NCBI RefSeq assembly: GCF_022539315.1
Contig: NC_066316.1
Coordinates: 96,280,179 to 96,344,178 of the forward strand
Source: Serinus canaria
Lineage: Eukaryota; Chordata; Aves; Passeriformes; Fringillidae
DNA: 64,000 nucleotides
Direction of reading: 5' to 3'
Shown: in pieces, positions 12,236 to 22,776 of the stretch
Position numbering within the stretch: the first letter of the stretch is position 1
How the letters are laid out: every line of letters starts with the position of its first letter
Program-made: the position numbers and the translations under genes
The notes under the pieces: generated by a model
Database searches by the model: none
What the model was told of the DNA's origin: nothing
What the model saw: only the letters and a program-made list of their open reading frames with translations

Positions 12236-15200
12236 CATCTGTATCTATGAGCTACTTTTACTTGACATTCCTGGAGTTGTTACAAACCACCAGAACTAAA
12301 CCACTCACTTGCCCAGTGGGGACAGTCTGCAATATTCCTGAAGCAGGACTGACAGCCTGGGCCATCTCTGTGGATTTTTATCATTATAACCTTTTACCTC
12401 TAAAAAAAAAGTAAGAAATACTTGGATAACTCTGAGCAACAGGGAAACAGTCTGGTGTCTGTTCGGTTTCAGAGCCTTTGGCAATAAGCAACTGAACCCC
12501 ATCACTTATGCTCAGAGTGAAACAAGGAGATGGACTGGCCCTTCCAGCTACAGTGTTTAAAACACCCACCTGGAGACTCACATTCAAATTTCTGTAGAGA
12601 AAAGATTTTAAGCCACAGTTTTTGTTTTCTAAGAGACTGCTGCAATTACTGGACTGGGAGAGAAAGTTTGGCAGTTCTGTTTTGTGACAAACAATAATAA
12701 ATTCAGAAATGTACAAGTAACTGCAGGCTTCTCTAGAACTTGCATTTGTTATGGAGCTTTGGATTATAATTCTAGTTGATAACAACAACAAAAAAGTAAC
12801 AGGCACAAAAATAATTGCAGCCACTATGCTAAAGAGCAGATCTGTATGGATGGGCTGCTTGAATGATCTAACATCAGCTAAAGTTGTCACCAGGAAACAA
12901 AATAAACAGTGATCATTTAGTCCTTAAAATTTCTTTGGTGATGTTTGTTTTTATTTTTTCAATTCAGTTGGATTTTTTTTGGTAGTTTCTTTTTCCTACA
13001 GGTAGAATATCCTCCAATTTTAAAAACTGCAATAGCCCTCAAAATCATCTTACATTGGTTGCACTTCTGAAAAATCCTTTCTTCAGAATGTAGTAACACT
13101 CCACCACTCAGAGCATCTGTAGGCAAAGATAAAACAGCCAAATAATGACAGCATTTCCTAGATGGCAGCCAGGAAGCCCAGGATATATATGAACACTTGC
13201 AAACATTCTGTGCAGCTAGATATGCTAGCCAAATTTTTCACTTGAAAGCAGATTTCAAATTCAGCCCCTAAATTTGGCCATTAGATAAGGAGTAGCTCCT
13301 GGAAATAATAAAATGAGATCACAGTGTTTTTATTAAATGGTGAAACTTTTCTGATAATGATGAAAGCAAAATGTAATGAAATCCACTTGTCCACCTTGAT
13401 GCAGTTAAAGTCTCTGATCTGCTTCTTGGATATCAAAAAGATATTTGACCAGGTCAGATAGACCTTCCTTTCCTATACACTGTGAAAACCTGAATTTTTT
13501 TTTTTTCCCTACTAAGGGTATGTGGTTTTCTCAATGATGGGTTATCATCATAATTTTTTCTTCCGAGGATCATTGGACAAGAAAATCAGTCTTGTTCTTT
13601 ACTTTCAGGCATTTTTAAGGGGGTTCAACTAATAGAAAAGTACTCAAATTTGAAGTATCATCGATGCTAACAGAAAAAATTTCATTATGTACAGAGGCAC
13701 TTTTATTTTTAACCTCTAGTTAGTACCTCCTAATTTTGCTTTTATGCTTGGGGAATTTCAATGCAATCTCCATACACTAAAGCTATGTATAAATTCCAGT
13801 GTTATTCAAACTAATTAAAACCATTCTTTCTCATTAGTCGTATTCCTCTGAAGTTATGAACAATTCAACAACAAAAAGATTATGTAATTTTAAGACATTG
13901 AATTTTAAATGTAGAATTGAAAACTTCAACTTTCTATTAATGTCTTGCCAGAGAGTTTTAAAAAATGTAATGCAATTTCATGTGTATAAAGAAGACTAAA
14001 GTTTTGTAGAATAAAGCAAAATTCTGAAAAATAACTTTGGGGTTTTACTTGATTGGTTTTCTTTTTCTTTTTTTTTTATTTTAAGACAAAGATAGATATT
14101 CTCAAGGAGATAACCTTGGAATTTGATGGAAGCATGGTTCACACCACTCCCATCCTTCTCTCTCCTCTTGATCACATCTTATCCACTCCAGAAGTGTAAA
14201 GGCACAACTGGTGTGCGTGTTATAAATCTTCATTTCATAACATAAAAATTGAGAGAATAATTACATTTTGAAAAATTTCTTCTTTTGGCTTTTGCTCGGT
14301 CCATTTTTCCCATCCAAAAAAAATAGCTGCTGGTTGAGACAAGTGTTATTTTTAACTTACCAACCAAAATATTCTTTTATCAACTTTTCATTTTGAATGC
14401 TCGTTTCCCCCCATCTCTCTGAATGGGTGTTTGGAATTTTATAATTCATTGGATGAGTCCAAAGACATAGGTTAGATGGGTTTCTGTGGAAATTCCTACA
14501 GCAGGTCACGAGAATAACTTTGCTTTTCTTGTGTTTAATCTTGCCAGCCTGCCTTAATTTAGGATTAAACGAATGACTGTGTTTAACAGACTGTGGCATG
14601 CATGACCCAACACTTAACTAAATTCAGGTAGATACGGAATCAAACATGAGCTACTTTGCACAATTTAATGCACACCACCCAACGTGGAAAGAACAGGAAA
14701 TCTTGGTCAAATGAATTTTTGGCCCTGTTTTGATATGAATACATGTGGGAACTGAAAGAAAGAAAAGAAATTATAAAAATATTTAAATATTGTCTGCTAC
14801 AGTTCATTACAAAAACTTTGAGGAAAGAAAGGACAACAGTTTACTTTACATTTCAGACATTTCCTGACACCTATCAGGAAATTCATCTAACCAAAAGCAG
14901 CACGATTTCAGTTTCGTTTTTTGTGTTCAGTAAGTGCTCAGGGGTGAGGAGACTGGCGGAGGTCGGCTTCCTGCAGAGGTGGCTTTCCAGGCAGCCAGCC
15001 CTGGAGAACACGAGCCTCTGTGGAGCACAGCTGGTCCAGCTGCCTCAACCAGAACCTTCAAAGTTACAGCTTTTCACATCATCCCCTTTCAAGTAGAAAA
15101 AAGAAAAATGAACATTAAAACTCTGTGTCCTCTCTGATATCTATAATTTAAAGTGAAGTGGTGTTCCTTTGGTGGGAGAGTTCTAACACGCCATCAACCG

Positions 15201-16374
15201 TCTGAAAGTCAGACTTTTTAGACTAAACCTGTAATTGTGAGCCAGTCAGTAGAGGAAGATAAACATCTTCACACTTATCTCCATCCAAAGACGACATGCT
15301 CTGCAAATCTCTGTTGCCCCATGCTGCTTTGTGTACTGCAGTGTTTCTCTAAGTCTTCTGAGGAGCAACAGGCAAATCTGTTCTAGGGCTCATCTGTTGT
15401 GGACAAACACTCTTACACCCTCTACTCAGCTTGGAAGAAAAGACTGCTTTTCTGATTTTCATAATAACTTCTGAAGGAGCTAGACTGTGTGTGTAAGGTA
15501 GCAATTTTTAGTCCATGATACATGCCTTAGCTGCACTGAGCTTGTAACCACACCATCAGTTTCATTCTTGGCCTCCTTCACCAGTATTAACTGAAATGTA
15601 TTAAAAATCCCATGGGCATGATTCAATGTGGAAAGACTATCCTTGGGTATCCTACAGTGTCTAAAATGGCACAAAAAACCTACATGTAAGCATCTGAATT
15701 GCTCACAAAGTTTTGGAGCACCAGGTGTTGTTAGAAATAATATTACCTTCTGGTACTTATTTTTTTGCATGTGCATCCAAGCTGCACAATCAGAGTAAAG
15801 AGCAAAGCTGTTTAGATCTCCACACTGCTAGAAATCTCAATCCTTCAGGGCATCCTCCCAATGTTTCTCAATTCCTGACTGAGCATGTGTTCTAGCCACT
15901 CAGAGTTAAGAAGTCTGATAGATGCCATATCAGAACCTGAATTTTAGATGCTGTGCCTTGAGAAACACCAGCCTTTGCTGACACAAAAACTGACTTAGAG
16001 ACTCTTAAAAGCGTGGCTTGTCTTTGCCTCATGTGGAATGAGGTTGCCTTCATTAGACCTTTGTTCAGAAAAGCGTCTATGTTCTGTGAGCATGGGCATC
16101 CAGGGGTGAGGCTCTGCTTCCCAGAGCTGTGTGTGCACCTGTGGGATCCACACAGGAGTCCACCACAGCAGGGATGGTGATTCCAGTCCTCACCCTGCCC
16201 TAAGCACATATGGAAAAGCAATTCCTGTCAGGCAGCAATGGAGCTCTGCTCTTGAATATATACAATGATTTATTTTTACTTATCTTAGGGCATGGAGGGC
16301 AGTGTGTCAGAGAGAAACACTGAAAGAGCATCATCAGCCTGAGAGCTTGGAGAAGGGAGGGTGACTGGGGGGTG
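12236..16374. other. Non-coding DNA with one unusually long open frame on the minus strand
   Basis: No recognised repeat or gene. The minus strand holds an open frame of 168 codons from 12890 down to 12384, the longest in the window outside simple repeats. Near its N-terminus is a hydrophobic stretch (about residues 18-40), but there is no domain I recognise. I treat it as probably fortuitous and discuss it under findings. A GC-richer patch at 14930-15070 and several T-runs (about 13495-13507 and 14062-14078) are the only other points of note. Confidence 0.5.
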
Positions 16375-17248
16375 TGTTGGTTTTGTGTGGCTTGGCTTTA
16401 GTAGCAGTGGGGCTACAAGGGTGGCTTCTGTGAGAAGCTGCTGGAAGATTCCACCAAGTCCAGCAAAGCCAATCCCTGATGGCTCCAAAGACAGATGTGC
16501 TGCTGGACAAGGCTGGGCCAATGAGAGATGTTGGAAATACCCCTGAGATAACAAGGAGAAATCAAGACAAAGGTTGTTGTGCAGGTGTAATTCCAGCCAT
16601 GGGAGAGCAGAGACAAACAACTCTGCAAGCACCAAGGTCAGTGCCAAAGAAGGGGCAGGAGGTGCTCCTGGATCCAGAGCTGAGATTCTTCTACATGCTG
16701 TGGTGCAGCCCATGGTGAGACAGCTGTGCTCCTGCAGCCCGTGGGGATCCACAGGGAATGCAGAGATCCACCCTCAGCCCTTGGGGGAGGTCCTCATGCC
16801 AGAGCAGGTGGATTCCTGGAGGAGGCTGTGACCCTGTAAGAGACCCATGGAGAGGGGTCCCTTCTCCCACACTGGAGCAGCCTGTCCTTGGAGGACTGTA
16901 CCCCATGGAAGAGCGACCCACGCTGCAGCAGTTTGGGAGACCTGTGTGCCCCTGGGAGGGACTCACATTGCAGCTGTCCCAGGGAGCTGTTGCCTGTGGG
17001 GTGGACTCACTTTGAAGTTGATGGAGATCTGTCTCCTGTGGCGGGGGGGAGCCCAGAGTGCAGGAAGGGAAGGACTCCTCTCCCTGAGCAGCAGGGGAAG
17101 CCACCAGTGATGGACTGACCATAACCCCCATTCCCTCTCTCCTTGCACCACTGGGGTAGGAGGTAGAGCTGGAAGGAGGGAGGCATGGGGAGAAAGGTGG
17201 TTTTAAGGTCTTATTTTACTTCTCATTTCCTGCTCTGATTTTGTTAGC

Positions 17249-17254
17249 AATAAA
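17249..17254 (+). terminator. AATAAA polyadenylation signal inside the LTR
   Basis: Canonical AATAAA after a T-rich run and before the U5-like block. It is placed as expected for the R region of this LTR type. Confidence 0.6.
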
Positions 17255-17385
17255 CTCAATTCATTTCTTGAAGTTGAGCCTGTTTTTCTGAAATGGTATT
17301 TGGTGAGCAATCTCTCCTGGTCCTTATCTCCCTCAACCGATGAACCCTTCACTAAATTTTCTCTCCTCTTTCCAGCTGTAGGGGA

Positions 17386-17482
17386 GAGTGAGTGAGTGAG
17401 TGAGTGAGTGAGTGAGTGAGTGAGTGAGTGAGTGAGTGAGTGAGTGAGTGAGTGAGTGAGTGAGTGAGTGAGTGAGTGAGTG
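17386..17482. repeat. (GAGT)n microsatellite nested in the LTR
   Basis: About 24 perfect GAGT units interrupt the LTR between GTAGGGGAGA and GGCTTTCATTGG. The intact LTR family, as I recall it, has a GGGAGTGA-like sequence here, which would have been the seed. The minus-strand frame reads as His-Ser-Leu-Thr repeats and is not a protein. Confidence 0.97.
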
Positions 17483-17526
17483 GCTTTCATTGGTGCCTGG
17501 CACCTGACCAGTGTCAGCCCACAACA

Positions 17527-20500
17527 GGGACAGGTATTTCAGCCCCAGGCCGGTCAATATGAGAGCATGTTGGTGCACTGCAGTCAGCTCCCCCAGCACC
17601 TGCATCTGCTCACAGAATGCTGCTGCTCTGATGGGCAAAGCAGGCAGGTCATCTCTTGGACTCTGCAGGCCCACCTGGAGCAAGGAAATTACTCTCCAAT
17701 TCTATCTCATCCCCTGCTGAAGCCCTGGAGACTACAATTTGTGTCATTTCAACCTCCTCTGTTTAAAAATTCACTCTGAAGCCTGAAGCTTTCCTCATCC
17801 CACAGCTTGCCCAAATTCCCTTGTAATTATTATGCTGCTCATCCATCCCTCAGCACAGCCATGAGATCTCTGACTCCTGTCACTCTCCACCTTCAGCCTG
17901 GAGGAGCTGCAGTGACAGCTCTCAGGCTGACTATGATGTTTGGAAAGAGAGAGTGAAATTATACCATAAATAAGATGGTTAAATACAAACTACCATTGAA
18001 GGAGCTTGCTGCTTTGGTTTAATTGTATTAGTTGTGTCTTTAATTGATATTTATGTGTCTCTGACTACCCCAGCAGGATTAGGAAGGATAAAGAGAAGGC
18101 AGACATGAGCACAGAACCAATAATGTACTGTTCTTTTGTACCAGTGTTGCTCTATTTATGATCATGTGAAGCCTAAATTACATTCCATTAAAATAAATAG
18201 AGATTTTCTTTTTTACTTTGTTATGTCAGAAACCAAGTGTAAGATTTACCTTTAATACAAAAATAACCTAATTGAGCCCAAGGAGCTGAGCCAAATCCCA
18301 TTGGTATTCACCCCCACAGTCAAGCCCCTCTTTCTCCCCCACCCCCTGCATCCTGTGGCTCCACAAAAGCCTCTGCTGATTTGCAGCAAGATGAGAGAAG
18401 AGTTTACATCCTACATATTTTTTCAAGCCATGCACAGGAACTGCAATGCAGCAGTGCAGAGGCACTCCAACTAATATACTAATTGGATGCAGATGTGTTC
18501 TGCCTCTTGGAAAAATAAGACCAACTGGATGATCAACAAGAGCCAAATGGGTAATTTCTTTTTAAACAAATTGGTTTTATTAACTTTAAAATGCCCATAA
18601 TCCAACTAGTCTGGCAGACTTTGGATGCTATGAAACCACAAGCAGCATGCGATACCTGTTATTATCTCATACTACTTTTGGCTGAGATTTTGCCATTCTG
18701 AATAAAAGGCTAACATGTAAGGCTGAAGTCTCTCTTAAAGAGTAGCATGTGTGAGTGCTGCCCCAGGAGATGGCCAGGAAATGAACTGTTTCAGGCTAAA
18801 CCCTTTCCTTGCTCCTTACTTTCTTCAGTAGGAGTGCATTTGCACACTCTGGCAGCAGAAAGCCCAGCTCTCACCCACCCTCTAAACAAAGAAGTGTGCT
18901 GTCACTGGGAAGAAAACCATGTCAGTCTTGCTCTTAGTGGACAGGAAGGGTTTTAGTGATAGCTTTCAATGCTACTCACAATCCTATCAGCCACTAACGC
19001 AGAGGGAGGAGCAAGGCTGGCATATTAAAAGTTAACGTGGGGCCCTTTCATCTCAGAGATGCTTCTGTCAGAAAACAAATTCTTATTTAGCTCACACCTT
19101 TGATACTGATGGGAGGAGTGTGATGTCAGTGCAAGTGGAGATGCTGCAAAGTTAAAAGGATCCACTGAGTATGAGTCCTGTGCTGGTGCTTGACAGTTTT
19201 GACTTTCTGAGTGGCAGAGGACCAAATGAAGGGCCAGGAGTTGCGCACTTCATTGAATAATTTTCTTCCTTTGTAGATCAGCATATTTTTCTTCCCTTCT
19301 GCCAGTTTTATTTCTGTGGAAAATAGTCCATCTTGTAAAATTACTGCTATGATTTTACTAGAAACATGAGCAGAAACAATGGATATTGTCCACAGTCTTT
19401 GGAAACAAAGTGTTTGGAAGAGCCAATACTGGCAGCATCTTTAGAGCTTGGGCATCCATCTTCTTGAACCCTCTGGCATCACTTGACTTTTGAGTCCTGC
19501 TCTTTGGGTGATGATATCATTCTGAGATATCAGACAGATTTTAATTTCAGAATTAGGATTACTGGCTACTCAATGGCATTTAGGAATTACTGTGGTAGGT
19601 CTCTATTTTCCTGACCAGTTTAAAGCAGGTCTTTGCCAAAAGACAAGGAAATTCAGCAAATGAATACAGTGCCATTGAAGCCCAGCTACAGTATCAATAT
19701 CAATAAAAGCTGGGTGTGCACTTTAGCCTTGGAGAGCAATGTAACTGTGGCCTGTGAAAACAATAAAATTATAGGAAAAGGAAGAAAAGGAGCTAAGTTA
19801 CCATAGAATAAAGAAACCATAGAGATCAGTGGAAAGCAGCAGAAAAAAGCTTCAAAACTTTGGTGTTTCCTGTTACTGATTTGAGTGAATTTAGAAGTGC
19901 CTGTCTTTCAAGAATAGCCTTGCACCAGAACAGTGGGGTATGAATAGCAGATTTGAATAATTACCTTTGAGATGATTGCCAGTTCAGATTATTTGAGATT
20001 GCAATCACTTCAGATGTAGCTTCCTTTATTTTTAATTTTAAAAATGTGATAAATTACAGCTACAAGAAGAGTAAATAAGAATTTAGTGAGACTCAACTGA
20101 AAGATCTTTGCCCACTTTAGTATTTATGACAGAAAAAGTGGCAGTCAGAGCCAAGTTGGGATGCTCAGGTCACTTGAGATTCAGGAGCAGACACTGTCCT
20201 TCTTTAAGAGGAATCACACATCATAGGCTCCAGCCATGCCATGAAGCTGCGTGCTCTGTGCCAGGAGGTAGTGGCAGGGACCCAGACTTCAGGTAAGTCC
20301 ACTTGTGTTAAAAAATGCACTTTTTAAGGATTTTTTACTAGAAACTGACTGGTCCCTTAAAGTCTCATAATTTACCTAATGATTGATTGCGGCATCCAAA
20401 TAGAAATGTCTTGAGGTCATGCTTGAAAATATGATGTAGAAAAAAAGATAACTCCAATGCAGCTCTGTAAATTTGAGAATGACCATGAAGAAAACAAAAA

Positions 20501-20925
20501 TATTCCAGTTAGTAGATTTCCAGAAATATATTGAAATCACTCCTTTTCAAGCTACTCTATTGACAAAAAGAATACTTGTATAAAATTAACTCAATAGCAA
20601 TTCACAGATTATATCAGGTTTCCAAAATAACCTTTTTATCTGCCTGCTGTGCAGATGCTTTTTCTCTGTGGGTCAGAGCATGGTGCTTTGGCAAGAGCAG
20701 GAATGCTGTGGGTGCATACACACAGCTAGGAAAGTTTCATGGTTTTATTTTTTAATGGTAGACATACCTTGGAAACAGCTGCAAGATTCCTATTCCAGGC
20801 TTCATTTTCCAAAGCTGTGCAGCAGTTATTTTGGCATCTAACACATCTGGCCTTTAAATGTGTTCTCATTGCTCCACAGAGTTTGACAGACTATGTGGTA
20901 AAGCTCTTGCATTCACAGGATCACT
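17527..20925. other. Non-coding DNA, no gene recognised
   Basis: Pyrimidine-richer sequence follows the LTR up to about 17.93 kb, then AT-rich sequence with smooth complexity (17.93-18.26 kb) that could be conserved but cannot be judged without alignment. A textbook splice-donor string TTCAG|GTAAGT occurs at about 20288-20297 without a convincing acceptor or coding exon before it. Confidence 0.5.
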
Positions 20926-20929
20926 GAAA

Positions 20930-20995
20930 GGATCAAACACCAGAAATATTTCATTTGGAAGGGACTTCTGGAAGTCACCTCAACCAGCTTTCTTC
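20930..20995 (-). mobile_element. Possible CR1 3'-end scrap, minus strand
   Basis: AGAAATATTTCATTTGGAAGGGACTTCTGGAAGTCACC resembles the reverse complement of a CR1 3' end (AGAAT-ATTT-ggTTGGAAGGGACCtctgGAgaTCAtC), preceded by a weak CACAGGATCA. The match fades after about 60 bases. It could also be chance similarity. Confidence 0.4.
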
Positions 20996-22105
20996 TCTAA
21001 GCCAGCCTAATTTCAGGACTAAAAATCCAGTTAAAACTTTATCTTTTAAAAAAGGTGATTTTTTTAAAAAAAAATTTTTTAGTATGTCAGTTTTACACTC
21101 CAAATGGTGATTCCCTGATTTTCTGTTCTCAGGTAATTTTGTCTACCTTCATCAGCATTGTACTAAATATAGCTGTCTGTGTAAAAGACATTGTCTTTCA
21201 AATCACTGTGGGAAACAGCTATAGTTCACCTAGCATGGCTTTGCAGATAGTCAGTGATTAATTTTTTTGTTTTGTTTTAAAATTTATGGAATTGTCCATA
21301 GCTGCAGATATGGCTTTAGCTTAAACAAAGTTCTACTCTCATCTGGCATAATAATAAATATGCCATAGAGTCCTTTTAAGATTATTAAGGCAGATTCAAA
21401 GTAGACCTAGATACAGATACAAAATCCATATCAAATGAGATACTGATACACTAAGATCTTCAGGAGAAAAATTTCAAGCTTCTAAGGAAGGATTTGTTTT
21501 TTGCAGCTTTTGTTCACACCCTTGTAATCCAAAGACTGACATGACTAAATTCCAGTCTAGCTGGAGCACTTTGCTTCTCAGATGGTAATATCTTATGTTA
21601 CCTTATGTAACTCTTTAAAGGTTAATTTTTCCCACTCTTTTTATTAATTTTTCTATGAATTTTTTTGTTTATCTTTCAGAAGTCTACTCTGGCAGTATGT
21701 CATGAACTTCCATACAAATCTGACACTCTGGGCTCTGACTAGCCAATGGCTTAGTTTCTGTATTTGTCTGTGGCTCAGAGGTATAATCATTAACAATGTA
21801 GTGAAATGATTTGCAGTCACGTAGTTATTGTTCCAGATTTGGATCAACTTTCAGAAAAAATTACTCTGTAAAGGATCACAATGAGATATGTGAATAGCCT
21901 ATATTTTAATTTCATAGAAAGTATCAGGATGGCTTTCTGTAACAGGAAGAGTTGTTTGGCAAAACAGGCAAGTGGTGTGTATAAACACATAAGCCGCTGT
22001 CCTGCTGGGCTCTGAAAAGCCAGATGGTTTTATTACTCTTGCCACTTGCTGGAGAAGCCATTGATTCTGCCAGTATTTGGGTAATAGTTCTGCCCTGGGA
22101 TCTGT

Positions 22106-22145
22106 CAGAGCTGTTGCACATCCATCAGAGCTGTTGCACATCCAT
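22106..22145. repeat. Perfect 20-bp tandem duplication
   Basis: The unit CAGAGCTGTTGCACATCCAT occurs twice head to tail with no mismatch. Perfect identity suggests a recent replication-slippage duplication. Confidence 0.97.
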
Positions 22146-22762
22146 CTGGAAAAGGCTCAGTGATGCACGAGAGCTTCACTCTCCTGCACATGGAGAGAGC
22201 AGCGTGCTCTGATGCCAAACTTGGGCACTGTTGGAGCCACCATGCCTGGCAGCTGATCTGTGACACCCAGGCACGTGAACCTAGCAAACACTGCTGTCCA
22301 TCCATCATCTCTGGAGGCTGCTCATCCTCAAAGCTGCTAAGGCAGCAGTCTGAAATGTTCACAGAAAGACTAAGCTCCAGAATGTAGAGACAGCAGCTAG
22401 CAATTTGTTTTGTTGGGAGGAGTGTGCACCTATCGTGTTCTTGTGTAACATGCATTATAGTACCCTCAAAAGACAGACAAATGCAATACAGGGCTAGCTT
22501 AAGAATTCTTACAAGAAAGAAAAATCAGGGTCAGCTCTGAAAAGTTTCTAATATTCAATAATTTATAGGGTTTATAGAATAGAATGTTAGTGGGAAGTTA
22601 AAGTTAGCTGCAAAACAGTGGGGACTGGTGAAATGAACAGAATGATGAAATCAACACACACTTTTATAGATAGATATGATATGTAAACACATGTCCCTAT
22701 AAATAATAATGGCATTTAAAACCCATAACTATGCTGTAATAAAATGAAACAATAGCAGCTGT

Positions 22763-22776
22763 TATAAAGCTTTATA
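22763..22776. repeat. 14-bp perfect palindrome TATAAAGCTTTATA
   Basis: The palindrome lies in a cluster of three near-identical TTATAAA(G)C words (22762-22790). Each looks like a TATA box, one of them inverted. No transcription unit is visible beside it. Confidence 0.9.

Larger units (their letters stand above)
16375..17526 (+). mobile_element. Solo LTR of an avian endogenous retrovirus (probably ERVL-like), about 1.15 kb
   Basis: The element starts TGTTGG and ends CCACAACA, so its ends form a 5-bp inverted repeat TGTTG/CAACA. The inner text follows a widespread avian LTR: GTGTGGC...GGCTTTAGTAGC, then GGCTACAAGGGTGGCTTCTG, AAGCTGCTGGAAG, a long GC-rich part with repeated CTGTG-GG-GGACTCAC units (about 16840-17030), then an AATAAA at 17249-17254, the block TCTCTCCTGGTCCTTATCTC, and the final CCAGTGTCAGCCCACAACA. 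Length without the inserted microsatellite is about 1,055 bp. The flanking 5-mers (GGGTG and GGGAC) match only partly, so no clean target duplication survives. No internal viral sequence adjoins it. The open frames inside are GC-rich noise. The family name is from memory; that it is an LTR is well supported. Confidence 0.78.

Noticed and set aside
16285..17131. Many overlapping GC-rich open frames on both strands (up to 155 codons)
   Set aside because: They fall inside the solo LTR, which is non-coding; GC-rich sequence simply has few stops.
17203..17683. Minus-strand frames with His-Ser-Leu-Thr repeats
   Set aside because: Translation of the (GAGT)n array inside the LTR.
20207..20297. Possible exon ending in a perfect TTCAG|GTAAGT splice donor
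   Set aside because: The upstream acceptor is weak, no coding frame is recognisable, and other GTAAGT donors occur in the window (for example at about 35159). A single donor match is not enough.
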